Origin: JBAWWY01 sp037144355
GTDB taxonomy: Bacteria; Bacillota; Clostridia; Peptostreptococcales; Anaerovoracaceae
DNA: 23,032 nucleotides
Assembly (NCBI GenBank): GCA_037144355.1
Contig: JBAWWY010000023.1
Location: 1-23,032, forward strand
Direction: 5' to 3'
This document shows, piece after piece, positions 1-8,108 of the stretch (position 1 is its first letter; each line of letters opens with the position of its first letter). A program made the translations under genes and the position numbers. The notes beneath the pieces are model-generated. The model did not search any database and was not told where the DNA came from. It saw only the letters and a program-made list of their open reading frames with translations.

Positions 1-337
1 TTCCGTTATAAAGTGTGACACCTTCCACAATTCCAGTATGGCTTTGCATTACTCCCGCATCATCAAGTGATGCAACTGTAGCTTCCTTTCCAATAAGTCC
101 AACGCTATATGACGTTGCAGACATTTTGTTCAAATCTGCAAGAGCTTGTACCATGGAAAATTGAGCCATCTGTGAAATGAATTCATTGTCTTTGACAGGG
201 TTCGACATGTCTTGATTGGATAGCTGCGCTGTAAGGAGTGTGAAAAAGTCGTCCATTGATAACGCGCTTTTTCCAGTCGTTTTATTCTGTGTTGTCACAG
301 CTGCGGGTTGATAGGTTGTTATTCCTGTTACTGCCAT
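1..337 (-). CDS. flgD: Hook-capping scaffold protein FlgD (partial, 3' end outside window)
   Basis: The first 112 codons read leftward from ATG at 337 and run off the window edge, so the C-terminal half is missing. FlgD caps the growing hook and lets FlgE subunits assemble; it is discarded when the hook is complete. The visible N-terminus carries the family signature: MDDFFTLLTAQLSNQD, then NPVKDNEFISQMAQFSMVQAL, and it enters the region of GKEATV. The start is supported by GAAGGAG in the 12-base gap after the fliK stop, the SD touching that stop codon, so translation is probably coupled to fliK. It is the last gene of the leftward operon seen here; flgE would be expected next. Identity is very secure. 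Confidence 0.95.
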   Translation of the reverse strand, partial: MAVTGITTYQPAAVTTQNKTTGKSALSMDDFFTLLTAQLSNQDMSNPVKDNEFISQMAQFSMVQALADLNKMSATSYSVGLIGKEATVASLDDAGVMQSHTGIVEGVTLYNG

Positions 338-349
338 TTCATTCTCCTT

Positions 350-1633
350 CTAGACTGCATAGTCCATTTTATTGCTTTGATTCCTTATTCCTGATACTTT
401 CCCGGCTTCCAAGCTATTCTCAACATTTACTCTGACTTGTGTGCCTTGCTGCGAATTTTGTCTCCCATCCTGTTCCTGGTTTCTTCGGTGGAAGAAGCTC
501 ATGCCGCCATTCATTACATACTGCTGTTCGGTTATTGCCTGCCCTGGTGCTGAAACCTGGATGTTTTCAATTTTCACGTTGCTTAGTCCAAGATTGGCAA
601 CCAACTTGTCAACCTGTCCTACCAATAAAGCCTGGGTTTTTGAGCTTGCTGCCATGATGTCTATTACCAGTTTCCCATCGCTCATTTTAAGCTTGATGTC
701 AATTGGTCCCAAATCTTCAGGTTTGAGTTGCATGGTAAATTCCATCGGTCCCTTTTGCTCCAGCTTTGTTATTATCTCCTTGCCGATTTGGCTATAGGGC
801 TCGGCTTTTGCAACTTCTGTTTGATTGTTTAATGCAATTGCCTTGTCAATTCCTGATGCCGATATATTGCTTGCAGCTGAAAGGTCTTTGGGACTTTCAA
901 TTATTTTGGTTTCATTTGAAATTTCTTTTATCTTTTCCTTATTTTCGTTAGCTGTTTCAAGACCTTTGACTTGGAGCTTTGGCACATTTATAGTTTGCTT
1001 TCCTGAAGCCATTTCAAATCCTTCTGGAATATTCATGCTTTTGCCTTTATTGGAACTTTCTGCATCGGTGTCCACTATTCCTGATTCGTCCTGTAATTTT
1101 AAAGTTTTATTAGTTTTAGATGCTTCTGTTGTATCAGGAATACTTTTTTCTTCAATTCCGTTGGCTTTTATTTCTCCCACAATGTCCTTTACTCTCTTGT
1201 TTTTCCAAACTTCAGCATCATAAATAGTGTCAGCTTTACTTTCATCCAATTTCTCCAGCAAATTAATTCTGCCAGGGTTTGTTGAAATATCTACGCCTTT
1301 GGCAAGTGCAAGACCTTTTGTATCCATGGATCCCTTCATCATTGCCGCAAGCTGGGAAGCGTCGATTCCATTTGACGATTTCACGACTTGTAGTGAATCT
1401 GCATCAACCACTTCAGTAGAATCAACTTTTTCTTCAGCGGTTTGGATTTCAGTTGAAAGGGATTTATCGGCCTTTTTTGCTTTATCTTTTCCTTCGGTCT
1501 TTGAAACACCTTTGTCAAACATAACTTTAAACTCCGAATCATCCGAATCTTTTTCCTTAGGCTTTGCTGTTGTTTTATTTTCTATAGAGATATTGGCTGC
1601 AGTAGTTATAGGGCTTTCATTTCTTATTTCCAT
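350..1633 (-). CDS. fliK: Flagellar hook-length control protein FliK
   Basis: A 427-residue secreted ruler that measures hook length and, through its C-terminal domain, makes FlhB switch export from hook to filament substrates. Residues 1-290 are low-complexity, rich in Lys, Ser, Thr, Glu and Asp, as expected for the extended N-terminal ruler. The conserved Flg_hook domain is at about 295-365 with MQLKPEDLGPIDIKLKM, followed by a Gln/Asn-rich tail ending in DYAV. There are no Cys residues. The ATG is preceded by AAAGGAGGATAG. It lies between fliJ and flgD in the early operon, which is its usual place. The N-terminal part is too variable for homology, so the assignment depends on the C-domain and position. 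A second FliK-like protein is encoded at 15123-16514. Confidence 0.93.
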   Translation of the reverse strand: MEIRNESPITTAANISIENKTTAKPKEKDSDDSEFKVMFDKGVSKTEGKDKAKKADKSLSTEIQTAEEKVDSTEVVDADSLQVVKSSNGIDASQLAAMMKGSMDTKGLALAKGVDISTNPGRINLLEKLDESKADTIYDAEVWKNKRVKDIVGEIKANGIEEKSIPDTTEASKTNKTLKLQDESGIVDTDAESSNKGKSMNIPEGFEMASGKQTINVPKLQVKGLETANENKEKIKEISNETKIIESPKDLSAASNISASGIDKAIALNNQTEVAKAEPYSQIGKEIITKLEQKGPMEFTMQLKPEDLGPIDIKLKMSDGKLVIDIMAASSKTQALLVGQVDKLVANLGLSNVKIENIQVSAPGQAITEQQYVMNGGMSFFHRRNQEQDGRQNSQQGTQVRVNVENSLEAGKVSGIRNQSNKMDYAV

Positions 1634-1685
1634 ATTCTTTTCTATCCTCCTTTCTTTTTTGTTTATCTAAAGAAAATTCTTTAAA

Positions 1686-2129
1686 TCAAGCTTTAAGATA
1701 CCTGGTACCTGCAATGAATTCATCCATATGCAATTCATTTGTTTTAATAACCGCTTTTTTATATTCAGCAAATTTCTTCTCTTTAAGGGTCTCAAGACTT
1801 TTCGTCTCCATTTTCATTTCGCGAACTTTATGGATTTGCTCCACAATTCTCATTGATACTTTGTCAATTTCCCTTTGTACAGCTTTTGTCTGTTCATTCA
1901 GATCAACAATGTAATACATGTACATTTGACATTCCTGGGGTGATGCGCTCTGAATAAGCTTTTGGTTCAAGTTGGCCTTGCAGTTTTCGTAGTTTTCATG
2001 GATTTTACTCATCTTTATTAGCGTATTCTCATGTTGACGATTCAGCTCGGATAATATTTGAAGTTCATTATCCAATATCTGATTTTTAAAAGAGAGCAGG
2101 TTCTCCATTGCAAAATTAAATTTTTTCAT
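1686..2129 (-). CDS. fliJ: Flagellar export chaperone FliJ
   Basis: A 147-residue, highly charged, almost wholly alpha-helical protein with heptad-like spacing of Leu/Ile/Met, consistent with the antiparallel coiled coil of FliJ. FliJ sits in the centre of the FliI hexamer, stimulates ATPase activity, and links it to the FlhA export gate. The N-terminus MKKFNFAMENLLSFKNQ fits the family pattern (F-x-F-x-ME-L-L-x-x-K). The length matches the family. The ATG is preceded by AAGGAAGG, 29 bases after fliI. Sequence conservation in FliJ is low, so the assignment depends partly on its position directly after fliI and before fliK. Confidence 0.9.
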   Translation of the reverse strand: MKKFNFAMENLLSFKNQILDNELQILSELNRQHENTLIKMSKIHENYENCKANLNQKLIQSASPQECQMYMYYIVDLNEQTKAVQREIDKVSMRIVEQIHKVREMKMETKSLETLKEKKFAEYKKAVIKTNELHMDEFIAGTRYLKA

Positions 2130-2158
2130 GGTTTATACCTTCCTTTTTTTTCGTTCGA

Positions 2159-3463
2159 CTATGATATTGCTTTTCCCATTAAATCAACGCTGTCTGCGAA
2201 TAAGAATTTTTCATCCACATCCTGCTTGAGAAAGTTCTGAATTCCCTCGATTCTTTCAAGTGCATTGTCCAGCGCCAGGTTTGTTCCGCTTTTATATGCT
2301 CCAATACTGATTAGATCCGAGTTTGAATCGTAAATTGACATCAGGTTTCTTATCTCTCCGGCAATCTCCATCTGCTCCCTGCTGTTTATATCGTTCATTA
2401 ATCTGCTTATGCTTCCTAAAATGTCTATGGCTGGATAATGATTCCTCATTGCTATTTTTCTAGAAAGTATTATATGTCCGTCAATGATTCCCCTGACCGT
2501 GTCTGAAATAGGTTCATTTACATCGTCTCCTTCTACAAGGACCGTATAAATTCCAGTTATAGAACCATTTTCAAAGTTCCCTGTTCTTTCAAGCAATTTG
2601 GGAAGAAGTGAATATATTGATGGCGTATATCCTCTTGCCACGGGAGGTTCTCCGCTGGCTAGGCCTATCTCTCTTTGTGCCATGGCGAATCTTGTAAGAG
2701 AGTCCATCATTAGCAGCACATCTTGTCCCTGGTCCTTGAAATATTCAGCTATTGTTGTTGCGGCCTGTGCACATTTCATTCTCAGCATTGGAGGCTGGTC
2801 TGATGTTGCCACTACTACTACTGACCTTTTCATCCCTTCTTCTCCCAGATCTTTTTCAATAAACTCCCGGACTTCCCTGCCTCTCTCTCCAACAAGCGCT
2901 ATGACATTTATATCGGATTTTACATTTCTAGCAATCATTCCCATCAGCGTGCTTTTCCCAACTCCGCTTCCAGAAAAGATTCCCATCCTTTGCCCTTTGC
3001 CAATTGTCAGAAGTCCATCTATAGCCTTTATTCCAAACTCGAGTTTTTCAGTTATCCTAGGTCTTTCCATGGGATTTGCACATGTGCTCTGGACTTCATA
3101 CTTGCATTTGGCTTCAATTGGTCCTCTTCCATCAAGAGGTTCTCCCGTTGCACTGATGACCCTTCCAATTAGACTTTCAGACACATTTATTTTCAACATT
3201 GAGTGGGTGCTTTCCACTAGGTTCCCAGATCTTATTCCCTCAGGTTCTTCGTAAGGCATTAGCAGAACCTTGTTTTCCTTGAAGCCTACCGCTTCAGCTA
3301 GAATATATTTGTCAAAACCTTGTTGGTATATCTTACATAGGTCTCCGATTTTACACCTCGGCCCCGCTGATTCAATCATCATTCCAACGACTTTGTCTAT
3401 TTTCCCAAAATACCGGTGAGCGTCAGTCGCCTTAATTGTTTTCGTACATTCAGCCAGGTTCAT
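2159..3463 (-). CDS. fliI: Flagellum-specific export ATPase FliI
   Basis: A 434-residue F1-beta-like ATPase that energises and orders export of flagellar substrates at the cytoplasmic face of the basal body. Visible motifs are Walker A GSGVGKST at about 165-172, the VGERGREVREF segment at 191-201, Walker B LLMMDSLTRFA at about 250-260, and the GEPPVARGYTPSIYSLLPKL segment at about 271-290, typical of FliI/YscN. The N-terminal beta-barrel domain (about 1-100) contains MEPEGI-type sequence (YEEPEGIRSGN). Length is normal. The ATG is preceded by GGGGAG, 15 bases after the fliH stop. It lies between fliH and fliJ, its partners in the ATPase ring complex. No key residue is missing. Confidence 0.98.
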   Translation of the reverse strand: MNLAECTKTIKATDAHRYFGKIDKVVGMMIESAGPRCKIGDLCKIYQQGFDKYILAEAVGFKENKVLLMPYEEPEGIRSGNLVESTHSMLKINVSESLIGRVISATGEPLDGRGPIEAKCKYEVQSTCANPMERPRITEKLEFGIKAIDGLLTIGKGQRMGIFSGSGVGKSTLMGMIARNVKSDINVIALVGERGREVREFIEKDLGEEGMKRSVVVVATSDQPPMLRMKCAQAATTIAEYFKDQGQDVLLMMDSLTRFAMAQREIGLASGEPPVARGYTPSIYSLLPKLLERTGNFENGSITGIYTVLVEGDDVNEPISDTVRGIIDGHIILSRKIAMRNHYPAIDILGSISRLMNDINSREQMEIAGEIRNLMSIYDSNSDLISIGAYKSGTNLALDNALERIEGIQNFLKQDVDEKFLFADSVDLMGKAIS

Positions 3464-3478
3464 AAAACTATCTCCCCG

Positions 3479-4210
3479 TTAAAAAGTATTGATAATTGCC
3501 TCCTTGATATTCTCCATCTGAGATGCAAAACTGATGTCGACAATCCCACTTGAAGTCTCAATCATGATTACGTCTTCTTCTTTAATCAGTGAGACACTTA
3601 TATTTTGGGCAATATTCCTGATTTTCTCACTTAATGCCTTATCCACTTTCAAGTCCATTGTTTTGCTGTATTCCGACAAGTATATTTTTATACTGGTTTC
3701 ATTTCTGTTTTCATGGATAACGTCTTCCAGCATTTTTAATATCGCTTCGTCGGATGCATTTATCTGCTGTTTCATTATTTTCCTTGCAATCTCAAGGGCA
3801 ACCGTTGCAAGATCATCTTTCTGGTTTTCAATCCAGCTTATTCTTTCTTTTCTTACAGCTTCAACTATAGTTCCAATTTCCTGCAAAGCTTTTTCAAATT
3901 GAGCATTAGATTCTTTTCTTCCGGCTGCTTTTCCTAGCTCTATTCCCTCGGCAAATCCTTTTTTTACAGCTTCATCTTGAATTTCTTTTTTAGTTCTATT
4001 AGCTTTTTCTATTATATTTTCAGCTCTTTTGGCGGCTTCATTGTCAATATGTCTAGACCTTCTAATCGCTTGCAGAATCATTTCCTGGTGGCTCTCTGTA
4101 GAGCTTTCAAATTGGCCTTTACTTTTATATCTGCTATTTTTTTCTTCGTCGGAATATGAATCCCTAATGCCAAAACCCGATATCGATTTTGCTTTTACTA
4201 TGCTAGACAA
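3479..4210 (-). CDS. fliH: Flagellar assembly protein FliH (export ATPase regulator), TTG start
   Basis: A 243-residue protein fitting FliH, which dimerises, binds and restrains the FliI ATPase and docks it to the C-ring. The middle (about 55-130) is a charged, Ala/Glu/Lys-rich helix with AAKRAENIIEKANRTKKEI and GFAEGIELGKAAGRKE, resembling the small-residue-spaced repeats of FliH. The C-terminal domain (about 130-240) has IARKIMKQQI and the VDISFASQMENI ending typical of the FliH/V-ATPase E-subunit family. The only usable start before residue 44 is TTG at 4210: an in-frame TGA is immediately upstream. AAAGGATGA lies before it. The gene overlaps the fliG 3' end by 8 bases, so initiation probably depends on fliG translation. 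Confidence 0.9.
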   Translation of the reverse strand: MSSIVKAKSISGFGIRDSYSDEEKNSRYKSKGQFESSTESHQEMILQAIRRSRHIDNEAAKRAENIIEKANRTKKEIQDEAVKKGFAEGIELGKAAGRKESNAQFEKALQEIGTIVEAVRKERISWIENQKDDLATVALEIARKIMKQQINASDEAILKMLEDVIHENRNETSIKIYLSEYSKTMDLKVDKALSEKIRNIAQNISVSLIKEEDVIMIETSSGIVDISFASQMENIKEAIINTF

Positions 4211-5207
4211 TCATCTCATCCTTTCCGCCTTTGCTTATTATTATCTCGCCCTCTTCTTCAAGCCTTCTTATTATCGCCACGATTTTTTGTTGTGCCTCTT
4301 CAACATCTCTTACTCTCACGTTGTGCAAGTATTCCATTTCGCTCTTGATTGTTTCTGACATACGTTGCGACATGTTTTCAAATATAATTGTTGAAACTTC
4401 CTTGTTCGAGCCCTTTAATGCAATAGACATTTCTTTTGTTTCAACTTCTCTGAGGAATCTTTGTATGGCCAGAGGATCAAGTATGGTGATATCTTCAAAG
4501 ACAAACATTCTCTTCCTAATCTCTTCAGCAAGTTTTGGATCATTCCTGTTTAACTCATCAAATATGTGTTTTTCTGTGCTTCTATCTATATTGTTCATGA
4601 TTTCTGCTATGTAGTTTATTCCTCCTACTTCCAGCAAATCATAGGATACGATTGATTCAAACTTTCTTTCAAGTATCATCTCAACGTGCCTGATGACTTC
4701 CGGGGATGTCCTGTCCATCCTTGCAATTCTCTCAACCACGTCAATGCTCTGTTCTCTTGGGAGTTCAGATATTATAGCCGAAGCCTGGTCTGCCCTTGCA
4801 TAAGCCAGTACCAGGGCAATGGTCTGTGGATGTTCATCGACAATCATGTTCATGAGATTTTTATAATCAGCTTTTCTTATGAATTCAAAGGCTTTTGTCC
4901 TCAAGGTTTTTGTAACCCGCTCCAGCAATGCAGCGGCCGACTGGGCTCCGAAAGCTTTTTCAAGGACATTTTTCGCATACATCACGCCACCTTCCGTATA
5001 AACCTTCTGGGCGACACATAAGCCAAAAAACTCGTCCACAACCTCGTCAGCTATCTCAGGTGCCATACCCTCCTGACGTGTAACTTCATATGTGATCTTT
5101 TCAATTTCATCTTCCTGAAGATGCCTATAAATTCCCGAAGCGGCATCTGCTCCAAGTGCAATTATGATCTGCGCTGCTTTTTGCCTAGGTGTTAATTTAT
5201 TGATCAT
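4203..5207 (-). CDS. fliG: Flagellar motor switch protein FliG
   Basis: A 334-residue rotor protein that joins the MS ring (FliF) to the C-ring and interacts with the MotA stator to make torque. The N-terminal FliF-binding domain starts with LTPRQKAAQIIIALG. The middle domain has the diagnostic EHPQTIALVLAY at about 125-136, where EHPQ contacts FliM. The C-terminal domain has MFVFEDITILD (about 234-244) and FLREVETKEMSIALKG (about 251-266), the charged torque-helix region. Length is normal. The SD AGGGG overlaps the fliF stop codon, indicating coupled translation. The last codons overlap the start of fliH by 8 bases. Confidence 0.98.
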   Translation of the reverse strand: MINKLTPRQKAAQIIIALGADAASGIYRHLQEDEIEKITYEVTRQEGMAPEIADEVVDEFFGLCVAQKVYTEGGVMYAKNVLEKAFGAQSAAALLERVTKTLRTKAFEFIRKADYKNLMNMIVDEHPQTIALVLAYARADQASAIISELPREQSIDVVERIARMDRTSPEVIRHVEMILERKFESIVSYDLLEVGGINYIAEIMNNIDRSTEKHIFDELNRNDPKLAEEIRKRMFVFEDITILDPLAIQRFLREVETKEMSIALKGSNKEVSTIIFENMSQRMSETIKSEMEYLHNVRVRDVEEAQQKIVAIIRRLEEEGEIIISKGGKDEMIV

Positions 5208-5218
5208 TTCTTGTACCC

Positions 5219-6763
5219 CTACTCTTGTTCAGTTTTTAGCCAACTTTTTATCAACTGTGCTGCTATTTCAGGATTCGATCTGGAAAATTCCTGTATCTCC
5301 TGTTTTCTTACATCATTTTTTGGTGGTATATGCCTTAGAGGCTTTTCAACAACTTCACCAAAGAGTTCATCCAGAGATTCTTGCCTGTTAACCGGCATCC
5401 TCTTAACTTTCTTTCCTTTTTTCCTGCCTAGCAATATCCCCACTACAGCCAATATTAGAATCAAGACTCCAGCTCCCCCGCCCGCTATAATATATAATCT
5501 GGTATTGTTTGCTGGGATGGGTGCTTCTATCCCTGGTGTCACTGTTGGTTGGAAAAATGTAAAGTTTTGAACCGAAACCACTGCAGGACTTACCCCTGTG
5601 GCGAATGCAACAAGTTGTGTTATGTTAGCCTGCTCTCCAGGAGCGAAGCTTGCCTTGTCAACAGCTATTCCAATAGAGATCGACTCTATTTCCGGTCCGA
5701 TTTTTTCCGACTGGGCTTTTGACTGGCTCACCTGATAAGTAACGTCAGCGCCTGTATTCAGGTATGCTCCATTTGCGGTTCCCGCGGTGGTCTGATAAGT
5801 TGGGACCGTGGAGTTCGAGCTAGTTCCTGCTACTCCTCCAGCTGAAGGTGTGCCACTTGCAGTGTCCGATGTAGATGATTCTGAGCTTATAACGCCAGAA
5901 TTCTTACCATCTGGAGATGGTGTATATATCGTTTCTTCTTTTACAAGATTATTTGTATTTATCTTTGCGGTAACGGAAACTCTCAATTTGCTGCTTTCAT
6001 AAGGCCCTTCCAGTACTGCCAGTATCTTTTTCTTAAGGTCGTTTTCGATTTCATTGGTTAGTGAAACTTTTTGATAGTCTGAACTGCTGGTTTCGGAGTT
6101 TCCAACGAGATCGTTCCCCTGACTGTCTGATATTGCTATATTGTCTTTGGAAAGTCCTGCCACTGATTTAGCAACCAGATTTTGAATCCCTGCAATTTGG
6201 CTTTGAGTCAGCACTGTTCCAGGATTCATATGTATTATCACAGATGCGCTGGATGGCTGGCTGGCTTCCTGAAGATAAAAAACATTATCCTCAGGTATTG
6301 TAATTGTTACTATTGCATCCTTAACTCCATCCAGGGTTTTTATACTTGCCCCTATCCTTTCTTGGAGTTGCATGTTCACATATTGTTTCCTGTCATAATC
6401 CGTACTCAGCATTCCACTTCCCTGTTGGATCAAATAATAGCTGAGCCCGCTTTTAGGATATCCGGCTGTTGCCAAAGCCATTCTAATTCTTGATTCATCG
6501 TTCTTCGGAACCATTATTGTGCTACCATTAACCTTTACGCTCACATTCATATCTTGTAGCTGTGCAAGGATTTCTGTTGATTCGGCCACTGTCAATTGGT
6601 CGAAAATTACAACATAATCCTTTTGGTTTAGCAAAAAACTTCCTGCCATGGAAACTACCAAAACTATGGCAATCAATCCGCCAATAAGTTGTTTCACTCC
6701 GGATGATGTGCTATTCCAAAACTGTTTTAAAGGTTGCATGGTTTTATTCAGCTGTTCATTCAT
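5219..6763 (-). CDS. fliF: Flagellar MS-ring protein FliF
   Basis: A 514-residue inner-membrane protein that forms the MS ring, the base on which the rod, switch and export gate are built. There is a membrane segment at about 25-46 (LIGGLIAIVLVVSMAGSFLL) and a second at about 423-446 (AGGGAGVLILILAVVGILLG). Between them lie the periplasmic ring-building domains, including VAESTEILAQLQ, GYPKSGLSYYLI, and RKQYVNMQLQERIGASI, and a Ser/Gly/Thr-rich linker near 290-340. The cytoplasmic tail ends with SNPEIAAQLIKSWL, the FliG-binding helix. Length is normal. The SD is weak: only a GATGG-like element precedes the ATG, 63 bases after fliE, unlike the strong sites of its neighbours. Confidence 0.98.
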   Translation of the reverse strand: MNEQLNKTMQPLKQFWNSTSSGVKQLIGGLIAIVLVVSMAGSFLLNQKDYVVIFDQLTVAESTEILAQLQDMNVSVKVNGSTIMVPKNDESRIRMALATAGYPKSGLSYYLIQQGSGMLSTDYDRKQYVNMQLQERIGASIKTLDGVKDAIVTITIPEDNVFYLQEASQPSSASVIIHMNPGTVLTQSQIAGIQNLVAKSVAGLSKDNIAISDSQGNDLVGNSETSSSDYQKVSLTNEIENDLKKKILAVLEGPYESSKLRVSVTAKINTNNLVKEETIYTPSPDGKNSGVISSESSTSDTASGTPSAGGVAGTSSNSTVPTYQTTAGTANGAYLNTGADVTYQVSQSKAQSEKIGPEIESISIGIAVDKASFAPGEQANITQLVAFATGVSPAVVSVQNFTFFQPTVTPGIEAPIPANNTRLYIIAGGGAGVLILILAVVGILLGRKKGKKVKRMPVNRQESLDELFGEVVEKPLRHIPPKNDVRKQEIQEFSRSNPEIAAQLIKSWLKTEQE

Positions 6764-6826
6764 TTAATCTATTCAACCATCTTTCAAGTAATTGCACTTT
6801 AACAAATAATTCATAGCCTGCTGGGT

Positions 6827-7144
6827 TTAAAGATTGATTCTCATAACTTCTGTATATGCTTCAACTATTTTATTTCGCAATTGCACCATTGTCTGAAGAG
6901 CCATATCGGCCTTTGCGGCATTTATCATAATTGTATGCATGTCGTCGGTCTTCCCGGTTGCAAGATTGTAAGTGTCTTGATTCACAGTTGCTTCTGTCGA
7001 TTGAACATTTCCAATGACATCATTTAAAATATCTTTGAATCCAACACCGTTGTTTTCTTCACCTATACTGCCGATTTTACTTTCCCCAGATAATGGTTTT
7101 ATTCCATCGAGTTTTCCCATAGGACTGATTGGTACTATAAACAT
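6827..7144 (-). CDS. fliE: Hook-basal body complex protein FliE
   Basis: A 105-residue protein of normal family length that forms the junction between the MS ring and the proximal rod and is the first rod-type export substrate. Its C-terminal half has the family signature: NQDTYNLATGKTDDMHTIM, then KADMALQTMVQLRNKIVEAY and ending in EVMRINL. The N-terminal third (MFIVPISPMGKLDG) is variable as usual. The ATG is preceded by GGGGAAAAG. It lies between flgC and fliF, the standard order in the Firmicute early flagellar operon. Confidence 0.96.
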   Translation of the reverse strand: MFIVPISPMGKLDGIKPLSGESKIGSIGEENNGVGFKDILNDVIGNVQSTEATVNQDTYNLATGKTDDMHTIMINAAKADMALQTMVQLRNKIVEAYTEVMRINL

Positions 7145-7172
7145 GTCTTTTCCCCACTTTCAATCGAGAGAT

Positions 7173-7607
7173 TTATCTTCCTATTTCCAATGCCTTCATT
7201 GCCATGCTTTTTACTGCGTTGAAAGCTGTTACATTAGCTTCATAAGCTCTGCTGGCTCCCAGCATATCCACCATTTCCTGTGTAGTATTCACATTCGGCA
7301 TCATTACATAACCTTTTTCATCCGCATCCGGATGGGTTGGATCAAATACTGGCACAGATGGAGAAGAATCTTCCAAAATCTGTTCGACTTTTACTCCCTG
7401 GCCTATTGATGCAGAAGCCTTGTCCAAAGCAGACCTGAAATCATTTCCTTCAATGCTTCTAAGCACTACCTGCTTCCTCACATAAGGGCCTCCGCTTTCA
7501 GTTTTTGTCACATCTGCGTTTGCTATGTTCTGTGAAATGATATCCATGCGCATTTTTTGAGCTGTAAGCCCAGATCCTGAAATATTTAGAGAACTAAGAA
7601 AATCCAT
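7173..7607 (-). CDS. flgC: Flagellar proximal rod protein FlgC
   Basis: A 144-residue axial rod protein exported through the flagellar type III system. The N-terminal FLG_bb_rod motif is clear: SGSGLTAQKMRMDIISQNIANADV, with SQNIANA at about 25-31. GYVMMPNVNTTQEMVDMLGA and the C-terminal SRAYEANVTAFNAVKSM segment complete the family pattern. Length is normal. Its ATG is only 2 bases beyond the flgB stop, and its SD (GGGAGGA) lies inside the flgB 3' end, so the two are probably translated in a coupled manner at equal amounts, as expected for rod subunits. Confidence 0.97.
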   Translation of the reverse strand: MDFLSSLNISGSGLTAQKMRMDIISQNIANADVTKTESGGPYVRKQVVLRSIEGNDFRSALDKASASIGQGVKVEQILEDSSPSVPVFDPTHPDADEKGYVMMPNVNTTQEMVDMLGASRAYEANVTAFNAVKSMAMKALEIGR

Positions 7608-7609
7608 AT

Positions 7610-8017
7610 TTATTTCCTCCCTTCACTTATTGCATATCTGAGTCTTGAATAGGTATCAGTTAAACTTCTAACTAGATATTGGTATTGAATCTGCGTCTTT
7701 GCCATTTCTATATTTTCCAAATCCAGATCCACATTGTTCCCATCTGCTCTCTCCGTTGTATTGCTGGTTTCATATTCGGTAACGTGGACATCTTCTATCT
7801 TCTGCATGGCACTTGCATTATCCATCCCTTGGCCATTATCAAATTTATTTGTCAGTTTTTTTGCTTCCTTTGCTAGGATGTTTTCGAATGACACTTTTTT
7901 AGCCTTATATCCTGGAGTTTCATGATTTGCAATGTTGTCTGATATGGCACGCTGCCTTTGCCAAGTCCCATCAAGTGCCTTTTGCAGCAATGCTGTTGAT
8001 ACAGTTTCTCCTATCAT
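7610..8017 (-). CDS. flgB: Flagellar proximal rod protein FlgB
   Basis: A 135-residue axial rod protein, first gene of the leftward early operon. The N-terminal rod motif is present: AISDNIANHETPGYKAKKVSF, with the conserved NIAN and TPGYK. The middle contains NNVDLDLENIEMAKTQIQYQYLVRSL, the FlgB C-terminal signature. Length is normal. The ATG is preceded by AAAGGAGG with 6-base spacing. Upstream lies the divergent control region with a sigma-A promoter and Spo0A boxes, so this gene sets expression of the whole early operon. Confidence 0.97.
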   Translation of the reverse strand: MIGETVSTALLQKALDGTWQRQRAISDNIANHETPGYKAKKVSFENILAKEAKKLTNKFDNGQGMDNASAMQKIEDVHVTEYETSNTTERADGNNVDLDLENIEMAKTQIQYQYLVRSLTDTYSRLRYAISEGRK

Positions 8018-8040
8018 CTTTATCCTCCTTTGAATATTTC

Positions 8041-8052
8041 TTGACCTGTTAA
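8041..8052. promoter_or_regulatory. Operator-like half of paired palindrome (TTGAC-CT-GTTAA)
   Basis: This 12-mer is a near-perfect copy (one mismatch) of the perfect palindrome at 8126-8137. The first 9 bases are an exact inverted copy of 8129-8137. It lies in the flgB leader just upstream of the SD. The function is inferred: it could be a second operator or an RNA pairing partner for the other copy. Confidence 0.4.
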
Positions 8053-8077
8053 CTCAATTTATTATTTCTACTATATA

Positions 8078-8102
8078 TGCGGCTAATTTCTTTCATGCCG
8101 CA
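8078..8102 (-). promoter_or_regulatory. Stem-loop at predicted 5' end of flgB-operon mRNA
   Basis: Read on the minus strand, TGCGGC and GCCGCA form a perfect 6-bp stem around a 13-base loop. The stem begins about 6-7 bases after the -10 box at 8109-8114, so the transcript would start at or next to the hairpin. By analogy with known 5'-terminal hairpins it may protect the long operon mRNA from decay. That role is inference; the base pairing is directly visible. Confidence 0.55.
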
Positions 8103-8108
8103 AGATGA

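Noticed and set aside
2598..3254. Long plus-strand open frame of 218 codons opposite fliI
   Set aside because: Shadow of the highly conserved fliI coding strand; no SD and no recognisable protein features. Other antisense open frames in fliG, fliK, flgK and cheA were dropped for the same reason.
8018..8108. Possible riboswitch (for example c-di-GMP) in the flgB leader
   Set aside because: Only a single stem-loop is seen; the conserved core of c-di-GMP riboswitches is absent and the leader of about 85 bases is too short.
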